The notes under the pieces are model-generated. The model was not told where the DNA came from and made no database searches. It saw nothing but the letters and a program-made list of their open reading frames with translations. Positions 8,157-15,785 of a stretch of DNA of 40,728 nt are shown in pieces. This DNA comes from Bradyrhizobium valentinum (lineage in GTDB: Bacteria > Pseudomonadota > Alphaproteobacteria > Rhizobiales > Xanthobacteraceae). A program made the translations under genes and the position numbers. Each line of letters begins with the position of its first letter. Position 1 is the first letter of the stretch. The DNA lies in assembly GCF_001440405.1 (NCBI RefSeq), contig NZ_LLXX01000162.1, forward strand, positions 1 through 40,728, written 5' to 3'.

Positions 8157-8960
8157 ATGCCCCTCAAGAAAGATGAAACCGGAAAGCGCTGGGTCGAGAT
8201 GGAGTTGATCGTGAATGGCACGCCTGAGCAGGTGTGGCAGGCGATGGCGACGGGACCCGGCAATACGGCCTGGTTCACCAAGACCAGGATTGACGAGCAT
8301 ATCGGTGGCGCCATCCACTTCGACTTCGGTCCAAATGGAAGCTCCACAGGCGAAGTCACGGCCTGGGAGCCGCCATTCCGCTTCGGTTATGTCGAGCGCA
8401 ACTGGAGCGAAGGCGCGCCGCCGGTCGCGACCGAGATCACCGTAGCCAGCAGGTCGGGCGGCCGGTGTGTCGTTCGCATGGTCCATTCACTGTTTGCCTC
8501 GACAGACGATTGGGATGATCAACTGGAAGGCTTCGAAAGCGGCTGGCCCGGCTTCTTTGAAGTGCTGCGCGTCTACCTCGCGCATTTCGCCGGCAGGAAG
8601 GCGGCGTCCTTCCACGCCATGGCCAGCGACGAAGGCGCCCAGTCCGGGGTCTGGAAACGGCTAACCGAGAAGCTCGGTCTCGCCGCCGCAAATGTCGGCG
8701 AAGAGCGGACGACACCACAACAGCCAGAGAGCCTGTCCGGCATGGTCGAACGCGTGCAGCAGGATGCCAAGCAGCGCTACATCATGCTGCGCCTGAACGC
8801 TCCGGCCCCCGGCATTGCCCTCATAGGCACCTACGGCACCGACAGCGGTACAAATGCGAGCATGGTTCTCTATTATTATGGCGACGACGCAGAACAGTAC
8901 GCTGCAGCGAGCGAGCCGAGATGGCGGCATTGGTTCGGCGAGAGCTTCAAGCGGCCTTAG
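8157..8960 (+). CDS. SRPBCC (AHSA1/START-like) domain protein
   Basis: This encodes 267 residues from ATG 8157, preceded by GAAAGGA. Residues 10-160 form a START-like ligand-binding domain: VEMELIVNGTPEQVWQAMAT, WFTKTRIDEHIGGAIHFDFG, and VTAWEPPFRFGYVERNW. The last 100 residues (from about KLGLAA) form an extra alpha/beta part ending in MVLYYYGDDAEQYAAASEPR, not found in minimal family members. There is no export signal. It is the second gene of the operon with the HTH regulator 10 bp upstream. The ligand cannot be read from sequence. Confidence 0.85.
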   Translation: MPLKKDETGKRWVEMELIVNGTPEQVWQAMATGPGNTAWFTKTRIDEHIGGAIHFDFGPNGSSTGEVTAWEPPFRFGYVERNWSEGAPPVATEITVASRSGGRCVVRMVHSLFASTDDWDDQLEGFESGWPGFFEVLRVYLAHFAGRKAASFHAMASDEGAQSGVWKRLTEKLGLAAANVGEERTTPQQPESLSGMVERVQQDAKQRYIMLRLNAPAPGIALIGTYGTDSGTNASMVLYYYGDDAEQYAAASEPRWRHWFGESFKRP

Positions 8961-9183
8961 GTGCGGCAACGGCCGGACGGGGCAGGAACGGAAGTTGATA
9001 GGCGTGACGCGAATGACCGTCTAGCGGGACGGTAGCTTGACTGATCAAGCCATCCGCCTGGGACGGCGAAGGAACACAATTTGCCGGCTAATCTTGTCGT
9101 GCCGGCGGATCTCACCCCACGCCGCCGCAATTCTTAATAAACCCGAGGCGCGCCCCTTTCCGGAAACGCCCGCCGCCGTCAGC

Positions 9184-9405
9184 TTACGCTGCGCAGCTTG
9201 CGGAGTGGTTCGGCGCATTGCCCGTAGCCGCGTAACAGAAAGCCTCATAATAGGCTTCCAGCTCCGCAACGGCGCGATGTTCCCATTCCCTGGCTTGCGC
9301 CAGGAGGGAGCCGCTATGAAGCGGCCGGAAGGCTGCGGTTTGGCGGCACAACGATGCGATGGTGCGGTATCGGCGAACGTTTTCCATGATGGCCAGGCCG
9401 TTCAT
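9184..9405 (-). CDS. small hypothetical protein, 73 aa
   Basis: The start ATG 9405 has AGGGGAGA a few bases upstream, the main reason to believe this gene over a longer frame reaching 9711. The product (MNGLAIMENVRRYRTIASLC at the N-terminus, then LHSGSLLAQAREWEHRAVAE and LEAYYEAFCYAATG) is mainly helical and charged, without a signal peptide. Small proteins with this pattern (multiple short helices, LLAxAxxWEHxAxxE) occur widely in Bradyrhizobium; I know of no function. It stands alone on the minus strand with no clear operon partner. Confidence 0.65.
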   Translation of the reverse strand: MNGLAIMENVRRYRTIASLCRQTAAFRPLHSGSLLAQAREWEHRAVAELEAYYEAFCYAATGNAPNHSASCAA

Positions 9406-9565
9406 GTTCGGATCTCCCCTTTCTTTCCCGGCCACGAACTTGCGGCAGAACGATTTTCGATTAGTTAGCGGGACTGGAAGAGAATTCGTGTGGTTTCCGA
9501 ACGGTTGACGGCGGACGCTCACATGCGGACGCGGCGCTCCCTCGGAGTCCGGAGGCTCGACAGCT

Positions 9566-9805
9566 TCACTCGTCCATGCGAGTTGTCTGCGGCGAGGTCG
9601 AAGAATTCCCGTTCGAACAGACGACGTCGTTCGGCAAGAAAAACGCGCTGGCCCCCTCGATCCCCCATGCGGGTAGCAGTGCGCGGGCACAAAATGCCAG
9701 CCCGATCCCAAGAAGCGATGCGGACAACATCGTGGCAGCGAACGGCCAGGCCACTCGCCTTCTTTGCTGCGATGGCTGCAGGCTGGCGGCTGCGATGGCT
9801 GACAT
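9566..9805 (-). CDS. possible small single-pass membrane protein
   Basis: A 79-residue frame starts at ATG 9805; the same frame extends to 9946. It carries one plausible transmembrane helix (VAWPFAATMLSASLLGIGLA) preceded by basic residues RRR, and a short polar tail. The Shine-Dalgarno is weak and a plus-strand frame overlaps, so this is tentative. If it is not a gene, 9406-10019 is a 614-bp stretch in which I see nothing else. Confidence 0.35.
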   Translation of the reverse strand: MSAIAAASLQPSQQRRRVAWPFAATMLSASLLGIGLAFCARALLPAWGIEGASAFFLPNDVVCSNGNSSTSPQTTRMDE

Positions 9806-10019
9806 CTGGTTCGAGCTGGACACTGGTGAGAATCCCGGCTGGAGAATAATGAAGAGTTCGAGACCAGCCATCGCCGATCGCGATGGCCCGGCGTTGTTGG
9901 TCCGGCGCGTGACGCCGAACACCATGCCGTCGCGGCTCGCGGACATGGCGCGATCTGCCGAGAACCTATTCGATGCTCAAGAACGGAGAGCCTTTCCCAG
10001 GCAGAGCAGGTGAAGCGCC

Positions 10020-10532
10020 CTAGTGGTGCTTGTGCTGCATGACGCCGCTGACGGCGGCTCCAGGATTTTCCTCAACGTTATAGACGATCTCGACAGGCCC
10101 GGCCTTCTCGAACACCAGCGTGGCCTTTATCTTCTGGCCGAGCTGGAACGGCTCCTTGAGTCCGAGCATCAGGAGACGATACGAGCCGGGCTTGAGCTCC
10201 ACGGTCTTGCCTGGCTTGATCTCAATGCCGTTGGCGAGCGCGCGCGTCTTCGACATGCCGTCCACGTCGACCACCTCGTGCACCTCGATCTGACCAGCCG
10301 CGGGCGAAGCGCCTCCGATCAGGCGATCCGCAGTCTTGCCCTTGTTGGTGATGGTGAGATAGCCGCCTGCAATGTTGGCGTCTTTCGGGGTCGGGCGCGA
10401 CCAGGGGTGGCCGATGTCGATGGCGCCGACCTTGAACTCGTGCGCGCCGGCCCCGGTCGCAATGAGCATACTCGCTGCGACAAAAATGGCCGCTGTGAGG
10501 AACACAAAGATATCTCTGACGATGGTTGTCAT
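10020..10532 (-). CDS. PCu(A)C family copper chaperone
   Basis: This encodes 170 residues from ATG 10532 with AGGA upstream. A signal peptide (residues 1-31, IFVAASMLIATGAGAHE) sends it to the periplasm. The PCu(A)C fold follows: GHPWSRPTPKDANIAGGYLT, IEVHEVVDVDGMSKTRAL, and PGSYRLLMLGLKEPFQLGQK. His85 and Met93 of the canonical copper motif are present. The usual C-terminal His-x-Met ligands are not: the YHxM position reads Tyr-Arg-Leu-Leu. The extreme C-terminus is MQHKHH, which might bind metal instead. The family delivers copper to cytochrome oxidase or acts in copper handling. It lies divergent to a His/Met-rich outer-membrane protein. Confidence 0.85.
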   Translation of the reverse strand: MTTIVRDIFVFLTAAIFVAASMLIATGAGAHEFKVGAIDIGHPWSRPTPKDANIAGGYLTITNKGKTADRLIGGASPAAGQIEVHEVVDVDGMSKTRALANGIEIKPGKTVELKPGSYRLLMLGLKEPFQLGQKIKATLVFEKAGPVEIVYNVEENPGAAVSGVMQHKHH

Positions 10533-10872
10533 AATTGTCCTACTCCGATACGCGCGCTGGACCATAAGGCGTGTAGAGAAACAATCAGACGCGATTACGG
10601 CTGGTGCTCGCCGTGATTGCGGCTACTGCCGGACGTGATTGCGACTGCCACTACGCGGCGCGAGAAAAACGGAAGCACAACCGACAATCGGTCCACGCTC
10701 CTTTCGCCACTCGCTCGACACGCGACAGCCGCACCGATGCCGCGCCCGCGATGACGCCTTCGCTTTTTTGCTTCCCTTCCGTCGCGAGCAGGCCGCGCTT
10801 CTCGCATGATCCAGTCAATCTCGCGCCCGATTGCGATGGCTAATCGTCCGACAGTGAGTAAAGGGGGCGTAT
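10533..10872. other. intergenic region between divergent copper-type genes
   Basis: About 340 bp presumably carry promoters for the PCu(A)C gene and the outer-membrane protein. I cannot identify a specific operator, and no gene or RNA is apparent. Confidence 0.4.
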
Positions 10873-12021
10873 GTGTGTGCGTATCGTGTAAGGCCGGCTG
10901 CCGGCGTCTTTTCATCCATCATGTTTTTGCTCGCAGCTCCTGCGGAAGCGCATCATCCCGGCGGCGGCGGCAATACCGGTAGCGGCGGACCCATCAACAC
11001 CATCTCGGCCGATACGCTTTCCGAAGGATTGATCGCCGCATCCATCCGCTACGAATTCATCCGGCTGGGCCAGCTCAGCGACGCCGACCTGCTCGCCGCG
11101 GCAGCTAAAGGCACGCACGCGCATTCGATCCGCTCGATCGACGCCGTCTCGATTTCGGCCGCCTACGGCATCACCAACGACTTCACCGTTGCCGTTCGCG
11201 CCGGCGGCGTCCGCCGCTCGGACATTCGCGAACCCGGCGAGGACATGCTGAGCGGCGGCCACATGGGCATGATGAATGCGGGCGACATGAGCGGCCTGAT
11301 GAGCCCCGACGGCATCAACCGGCGCGGCAACTCGGCAGGCTTCGGCGACGTGACCATGCTGGGGCAATACCGCTTCCACAACAACGCGCAGACCGGAACG
11401 TCGGCCGCCGTGCTGTTCGGCTTCAAGGCGCCGACCGGCAGCACCGACCGGCGCGACGCCGCCGGCCAGCTTTTCCAGGCCGAATTTCAGCCGGGCTCGG
11501 GCTCGTGGGACGGCCTGTTCGGCGCCGCCTTCACCAAGCGCACGGGCCGCTGGTCGTTCGACGTGAGCGGCCTCTATTATCTGATCAGCAGCGGCACGCA
11601 GAACACCAATCTCGGTGACCGCTTCCTGTTCGGCACCGCGGTGTCGTATCGCCTGGTCGGCGCCACCGGGTCGGCAAAAGAGGTCGAGCTGCACGAATAC
11701 TGTATGCAGCCCCGCAATCAGTTGCAGGAGCATTGTCTCTATCATGCCAACCACGACCACAGCGACATGAAGAAGACGCCCTACACGCTCGATCTCGTTC
11801 TCGAGCTCAATGGCGAGTGGCACGACAAGCAGCGTATCGCCGGCATTCCGGATCCCAATTCGGGCGGCACCACGGTCTATCTGTCGCCCGGCGTACGCGT
11901 AGGCTTCGATCGCTTCTCGGGCTTCGTCTCCGTCGGCGTGCCGATCATCAACCAGCACAACGGCATTCAGTCCAAGCCCGATTATCGCATTCTCACGGGG
12001 ATCGGCGCGCGGTTGAACTGA
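10873..12021 (+). CDS. outer-membrane beta-barrel transporter-like protein, His/Met-rich
   Basis: This encodes 382 residues from GTG 10873, with AAGGGGG upstream. A signal peptide ends near APAEAHH. Alternating strands such as AAVLFGFKAPTGSTDRR, WDGLFGAAFTKRTGRWSFDV and VYLSPGVRVGFDRFSGFVSV, ending in a short hydrophobic strand, indicate a beta barrel of the transporter / MetA-pathway type. Several loops are rich in His and Met (MLSGGHMGMMNAGDMSGLMS) or His/Cys (LHEYCMQ, HCLYHANHDHSD), which suggests soft-metal binding. Its divergent neighbour is a copper chaperone, so a role in copper or metal export or sensing at the outer membrane is plausible but inferred. Confidence 0.75.
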   Translation: MCAYRVRPAAGVFSSIMFLLAAPAEAHHPGGGGNTGSGGPINTISADTLSEGLIAASIRYEFIRLGQLSDADLLAAAAKGTHAHSIRSIDAVSISAAYGITNDFTVAVRAGGVRRSDIREPGEDMLSGGHMGMMNAGDMSGLMSPDGINRRGNSAGFGDVTMLGQYRFHNNAQTGTSAAVLFGFKAPTGSTDRRDAAGQLFQAEFQPGSGSWDGLFGAAFTKRTGRWSFDVSGLYYLISSGTQNTNLGDRFLFGTAVSYRLVGATGSAKEVELHEYCMQPRNQLQEHCLYHANHDHSDMKKTPYTLDLVLELNGEWHDKQRIAGIPDPNSGGTTVYLSPGVRVGFDRFSGFVSVGVPIINQHNGIQSKPDYRILTGIGARLN

Positions 12022-12044
12022 AGCCTGCGATAGGTGATCGCCAT

Positions 12045-12081
12045 TTGACGCCTCCGCCAATCTGGCTATAATCTGGCCAGA
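12045..12081 (+). promoter_or_regulatory. promoter and operator of the RelE/Phd pair
   Basis: A near-consensus promoter is visible: TTGACG (12045-12050), 16 bp, TATAAT (12067-12072). A perfect palindrome TCTGGCCAGA (12072-12081) starts at the last base of the -10 element and ends next to the toxin ATG. A half-copy TCTGGC also precedes the -10 element (12061-12066). This is the expected place for an antitoxin or toxin-antitoxin complex to repress. The predicted transcript start is 2-4 bases before the ATG. Confidence 0.75.
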
Positions 12082-12330
12082 ATGCCTTTCGCCATCATAC
12101 TTGCTCCGGAAGCCGTCGAAGACCTCGGGAGGCTGACGGCGAATGTTCGGACAACGGTGCGGACTGCGCTCGAAACGCATCTTCGACACGAGCCCGAAAA
12201 GGTAAGCCGCAGTCGCATCAAACGGTTACGAGGATTGCGCCGTCCGCAATATCGGCTGCGGGTAGACGAAGTCCGGGTGTTCTATGATGTTTCCGGCACG
12301 ACCGTCGAAGTTTTGGCGATCGGAGGCTGA
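12082..12330 (+). CDS. RelE/ParE family toxin
   Basis: This encodes 82 residues. IILAPEAVEDLGRLTANVRT at the N-terminus, IKRLRGLRRPQYRLRVDEVR in the middle and VFYDVSGTTVEVLAI at the end give the compact RelE/ParE fold; such toxins cleave mRNA on the ribosome or poison gyrase. It ends at LAIGG, a few residues shorter than usual, because the antitoxin ribosome site (GGAGG) sits in its last codons. The toxin gene comes first, followed after 3 bp by the antitoxin. The promoter suggests an almost leaderless toxin start, which could keep toxin translation low. Confidence 0.88.
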   Translation: MPFAIILAPEAVEDLGRLTANVRTTVRTALETHLRHEPEKVSRSRIKRLRGLRRPQYRLRVDEVRVFYDVSGTTVEVLAIGG

Positions 12331-12333
12331 GTC

Positions 12334-12609
12334 ATGGCTCGCACAATTCGGAAATCCGGAATGAAGGAAGTCCCCCTATCGGAAATCAAGGACGATCTAT
12401 CTCGATTCCTCCGCGAGGCGGAGACCCAGGAAATCGTCATAACCCGCCATGGTAAGCCGGCAGGCGTGCTGATCGGCTTTGAATCCGAAGACGACTGGTT
12501 CGAATACCGTCTCGAACATGACCCACGCTTCCTGCGCCGCATCGAACAGGCGCGCAGCAGCTTGAACGCTGGACTTGGGGTCAGGCTCGAAGACATCGAG
12601 CAGGAATAG
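12334..12609 (+). CDS. Phd/YefM family antitoxin
   Basis: This encodes 91 residues. Residues 12-55 show the Phd/YefM DNA-binding and dimer fold: VPLSEIKDDLSRFLREAETQ, EIVITRHGKPAGVLIGFES. The rest (DDWFEYRLEHDPRFLRRIEQ onward) is a helical, acidic toxin-binding tail. GGAGG lies 7 bases before ATG 12334, a much stronger ribosome site than the toxin has. It should neutralise the upstream RelE and repress the shared promoter by binding the palindrome at 12072. Confidence 0.88.
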   Translation: MARTIRKSGMKEVPLSEIKDDLSRFLREAETQEIVITRHGKPAGVLIGFESEDDWFEYRLEHDPRFLRRIEQARSSLNAGLGVRLEDIEQE

Positions 12610-12656
12610 CGCGCCTGCCATGATCCTCCGCCCGCCGCGCGAGGCTTAGCTGGACG

Positions 12657-14366
12657 TCACGCAGCGCGGATGTTGCCGAGGAATTTGCCGGTTTCGGTCT
12701 CAAGCTGCTCGGATTGCGAGGTGAGCTGCGCTGCGGCGTTCAAGACGAGAGTGGCGGCAGCGTCGACCTTGCTCGAAGCTTCGCGTACGCCCGTGATGTT
12801 CTGCATCACCTCCTGGGCGCCTTGTGCCGCCTGCTGCACGCTGCGGGCAATCTCGTTGGTCGCTGCGCCCTGCTCCTCGACAGCGGCCGCAATGGAGCCG
12901 GTGATCTCGTTCATTTGTCCGATCGTGGTGCCGATCTCGCGGATTGCGTTGACCGTCGAGCCGGTCGCATCGCGAATTTCCTGGATCTGGCTGGTGATTT
13001 CGTCGGTAGCCTTGGCGGTCTGCGACGACAGCGCCTTGACCTCGTTGGCCACGACGGCAAAACCCCTGCCGGCCTCGCCGGCCCGGGCGGCCTCGATGGT
13101 CGCGTTCAAGGCCAAAAGGTTGGTCTGTCCCGCGATGGTCTGGATCAGCGCCATGACCTCGCCGATCTTTTGCGAGGCCTCGACCAGGCGTCCGACCATG
13201 GCCTCGGTTCGGTTGGCCTGCCCGACCGCGTTCTGTGCAATCGACGAAGACTGGGTGACCTGCCGCGCGATCTCCTGGATCGAGGACGACAGCTCCTCCG
13301 CCGAAGCCGCAACTGTCTGGACGTTCGACGCCGTCTGTTCGGCGGCTGCCGCAACCTTCGCGCTCTGGTCCGTCGTCCCCACGGCGATCGTGGACATCGA
13401 CGAAGCGGAATTCTGCAGCTCGTCGGCGGCGGTGGCGGTGCCCCGGATTACCCCGCCGATGCTGCGCTCGAATTCGTCGGCGATACGCGACAGATCCGTC
13501 CGCCGCTCGTCGGCCGAACGCGTCTTCATCGCTTCCTGCTCGGTGCGGAGCCGCGTCGATTCGACCAGATGATCCCTAAAGACCTGCAGGCTGCGCGCAA
13601 TCCGGCCGATTTCGTTGGTCCGGTCAATGAACGGAATCTCGGCCGCAAGGTTGCCTTTGACCAGTTCGTCCATCGCCTCGCAGGTTCGATTGAGCGGGCC
13701 GACCAGGCCGCGGCCAAGCCAGAAGGCAGCGAATGCCGCGATGGCCAGTCCAGCCAGCCCGGCGATCCCGGCCCAGATCATCCGGCGGAAGACCACGGCG
13801 TCGATATCGTCGACATAGGCGCCCGCCTGAAGCGCCAGAAGCTTGTCGCCCGCGCCAAAAGCCCCGACATAGGAGACCTTGCGGAGTTCGGCGCCGCCGG
13901 CCGACCGGGGCGACAGATATTCGACAAAGCCGCCGCCGGCGCGCGCCGTCCGCACGATGTCCTGGATCAGCAGCTTGCCGCTTTTGTCCTTGAACTCCCA
14001 GCGGTTGACATTGATGTATTTGGGATTGGCGTGCACGTAGGTGACGCCGGCGTCAGCGCTTCCCGTGCCGTAAACGCCGATATAGTCGGAATATTCGCCC
14101 CAGCGCATGGCACTGATCGAAGCAAAGGCCATCTGTCGCGCCTGGTCGGGGCTGATCCTGCCGGCCTTGGCCTCGCCGTCATAGTGGGCGAGCATCTTCG
14201 TCGCGGCTTCGACCAGATTTCGGACCGTGGTGCGCCGCTCGTCCAGCACTGCATCACGCAACACCAGGATCTGCAGGGCGGAGACGGCAAACACCACGAT
14301 TGTCAGCGCCGCGATGATCATCGCAAATCGCTGATAGACTGAGAGGTTACGCATGCCGCTGGTCAT
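12657..14366 (-). CDS. methyl-accepting chemotaxis protein with periplasmic Cache domain
   Basis: This encodes 569 residues from ATG 14366 (MTSGMRNLSVYQRF); the frame extends further upstream but without family character. TM1 spans about 14-36. A periplasmic single-Cache-like domain (about 40-190, with EYSDYIGVYG and AGVTYVHANPKYINVNRWEF) binds a small ligand. TM2 is at about 196-218, then HAMP (RGLVGPLNRTCEAMDELVKG) and a long signalling helix. The conserved hairpin tip is IAGQTNLLALNATIEAARAG and GRGFAVVANEVKALS. There is no CheR-binding pentapeptide at the C-terminus. It is convergent with the toxin-antitoxin operon and has no chemotaxis neighbours, so it is an orphan receptor. Confidence 0.93.
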   Translation of the reverse strand: MTSGMRNLSVYQRFAMIIAALTIVVFAVSALQILVLRDAVLDERRTTVRNLVEAATKMLAHYDGEAKAGRISPDQARQMAFASISAMRWGEYSDYIGVYGTGSADAGVTYVHANPKYINVNRWEFKDKSGKLLIQDIVRTARAGGGFVEYLSPRSAGGAELRKVSYVGAFGAGDKLLALQAGAYVDDIDAVVFRRMIWAGIAGLAGLAIAAFAAFWLGRGLVGPLNRTCEAMDELVKGNLAAEIPFIDRTNEIGRIARSLQVFRDHLVESTRLRTEQEAMKTRSADERRTDLSRIADEFERSIGGVIRGTATAADELQNSASSMSTIAVGTTDQSAKVAAAAEQTASNVQTVAASAEELSSSIQEIARQVTQSSSIAQNAVGQANRTEAMVGRLVEASQKIGEVMALIQTIAGQTNLLALNATIEAARAGEAGRGFAVVANEVKALSSQTAKATDEITSQIQEIRDATGSTVNAIREIGTTIGQMNEITGSIAAAVEEQGAATNEIARSVQQAAQGAQEVMQNITGVREASSKVDAAATLVLNAAAQLTSQSEQLETETGKFLGNIRAA

Positions 14367-14568
14367 CCTGTTGGTTGATGACCAGTAGCAATACAACGTT
14401 AATCGACTGTTATCGGCGGGTTGCGCAGATGGCCCGCGACGTCCGATCGCGAGAATCGGCGCTTGAAATGACGGCGCTGCGGCGACACAATGGCGCACCT
14501 ATCCTTCCAACATGCCGCGCCAGATCGCCGCACCTTGCGGACGGCTTGCCGCGGTAAGAGTGACCATA

Positions 14569-14892
14569 ATGGCTGAAGCCGATCTCGACCTCGTCATCCG
14601 GCAAATCGCAAAGGCGCAGAACAAGAGCCTGATGGCCGCCGTCAAGAAACGGCGCGACCAGATCATGGCTCGCGCCGCCAAGGCCAAGGACCGGGAAACC
14701 CGGGACCAATTCCGGCTGATCGCCAAGAGCACGATGCTGCTCGGTGCGGCCGCGGCCAAGCGGCTGCAAAACTCGGCGGAGAACACCGCCGACAGCTACG
14801 CGCGGGCGATCAGGAGCGCGGCCGAGGAAGCGGCGGCGCAAAAACAGGCGAAAAAGCCGGCCAAAACGGCCGCCAAGAAGAAAGAAGCCTAG
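14569..14892 (+). CDS. small Lys/Ala-rich helical protein, unknown
   Basis: This encodes 107 residues from ATG 14569 (MAEADLDLVIRQIAKAQNKS), with TAAGAG upstream; a frame from 14512 adds an unlikely N-terminus. The body is helical and highly charged (MAAVKKRRDQIMARAAKAKD). The C-terminus is a Lys/Ala repeat tail (KQAKKPAKTAAKKKEA) reminiscent of histone-H1-like nucleoid proteins. Nucleic-acid binding is possible but unproven. It is divergent from the chemoreceptor gene. Confidence 0.65.
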   Translation: MAEADLDLVIRQIAKAQNKSLMAAVKKRRDQIMARAAKAKDRETRDQFRLIAKSTMLLGAAAAKRLQNSAENTADSYARAIRSAAEEAAAQKQAKKPAKTAAKKKEA

Positions 14893-14962
14893 CCACCAGG
14901 CTAAACGTCGCGCCGCATCGCGAATTTCAAGGGGCGGTGATTTCGCGCGGCTCTCTCAACAC

Positions 14963-15082
14963 GTCGTCCCTGCGAAAGCAGGACCCATACGCCGCGGCCG
15001 TCATGTCGAAACGACGACGGCAGACATATTCTTTAAGCAATTGCGCCCTGTGGTTATGGGTCCCTGCGTTCGCAGGGACGAC
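14963..15082. repeat. long inverted repeat, about 120 bp
   Basis: Arms of 27-28 bp at 14963-14989 and 15055-15082 are nearly perfect reverse complements. Each arm contains its own smaller palindrome (GTCCCTGCG...CGCAGGGAC). The 65-bp centre has no gene. It sits between convergent genes (the Lys/Ala-rich protein and the racemase-like gene). The form suggests a dispersed intergenic repeat that may also work as a terminator. Confidence 0.7.
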
Positions 15083-15085
15083 TTG

Positions 15086-15727
15086 CTAGCCCGGCGCACC
15101 GCCCAGCATTTTCTTCAGCTTCAGCACCGCGCTGTCGGGCGTGGTGAGCACCGGCCGTCCTGTCGCTTCAGCGACCTCGTCCGCCGCCGGCGCCATGCTG
15201 TACTGGGCGAGCGCGATCAGGTCGCAGTCGCGCAAGCTCCTTGACGCTTCCACGACCAGGCGGTCGTGGGTGGCGCGGTCGCCGCGATCGAGCGCGGCCA
15301 TCGCGCCCTCGGCCAATTTCGGCACCAGCTCAATCGACGGCGGAAATTCCGGCGGCATCGAGACGAGCGTCGGCGGGAACGTCGACAACAGGCCGACCTT
15401 GCGGCCGCGGCCGGTCGCCTGCTCGATCATCGCCTCATTGGGCTTGAGCACCGGCATCGGCGCGTGCGCACGGGCAACCGCCTCGATGCAGGGACCGAAC
15501 GCCGAGCAGGTGAACAGGATCGCATCCGAACCGGTATCGGCCGCGTAACGTCCAAGCCGGAGGAAACGCTCCGTCATGGCATCAGTAAGCCCACCATCGC
15601 GCGCCAGATCGGCCGAAAGGCTGTCGTCGAGCAGGTTCATCAGCCGGGCTTCCGGCCAAAGCCTGGCGAACGAGGCTTCGATCGGCACAATCGAGTGTTT
15701 CAGGGCGTGGATCAGGGCAATGCGCAT
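15086..15727 (-). CDS. aspartate/glutamate racemase-family protein, single catalytic Cys
   Basis: This encodes 213 residues with the Asp/Glu racemase superfamily pattern. MRIALIHALKHSIVPIEASF is at the N-terminus. AILFTCSAFGPCIEAVARA carries the first catalytic cysteine (Cys74), and KVGLLSTFPPTLVS lies in the middle. The second half-site, usually GCTxM, reads LIALAQYSMAPAADEV and has no cysteine. Family members with only one of the two cysteines act as decarboxylases (arylmalonate decarboxylase) or isomerases rather than proton-shuttling racemases, so a racemase label would be risky. It lies 58 bp downstream of the AapJ-like gene, probably in the same transcript as the amino-acid operon. Confidence 0.8.
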   Translation of the reverse strand: MRIALIHALKHSIVPIEASFARLWPEARLMNLLDDSLSADLARDGGLTDAMTERFLRLGRYAADTGSDAILFTCSAFGPCIEAVARAHAPMPVLKPNEAMIEQATGRGRKVGLLSTFPPTLVSMPPEFPPSIELVPKLAEGAMAALDRGDRATHDRLVVEASRSLRDCDLIALAQYSMAPAADEVAEATGRPVLTTPDSAVLKLKKMLGGAPG

Positions 15728-15785
15728 GCGCGTCAGTCTCGCTGCAGGACGGTTGGTGTCAACCTGCCGTGCCGCAGCGTAATTT

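Noticed and set aside
10912..12189. 425-codon minus-strand frame opposite the outer-membrane protein and toxin start
   Set aside because: Low-complexity Arg/Ala/Val translation. The plus strand has a signal peptide, ribosome site and beta-barrel pattern, and the frame also crosses the toxin promoter.
12714..14342. 542-codon plus-strand open frame opposite the chemoreceptor
   Set aside because: It is the antisense of a clear MCP with Cache, HAMP and signalling motifs; its own translation has no domain character. GC-rich codon bias opens such frames.
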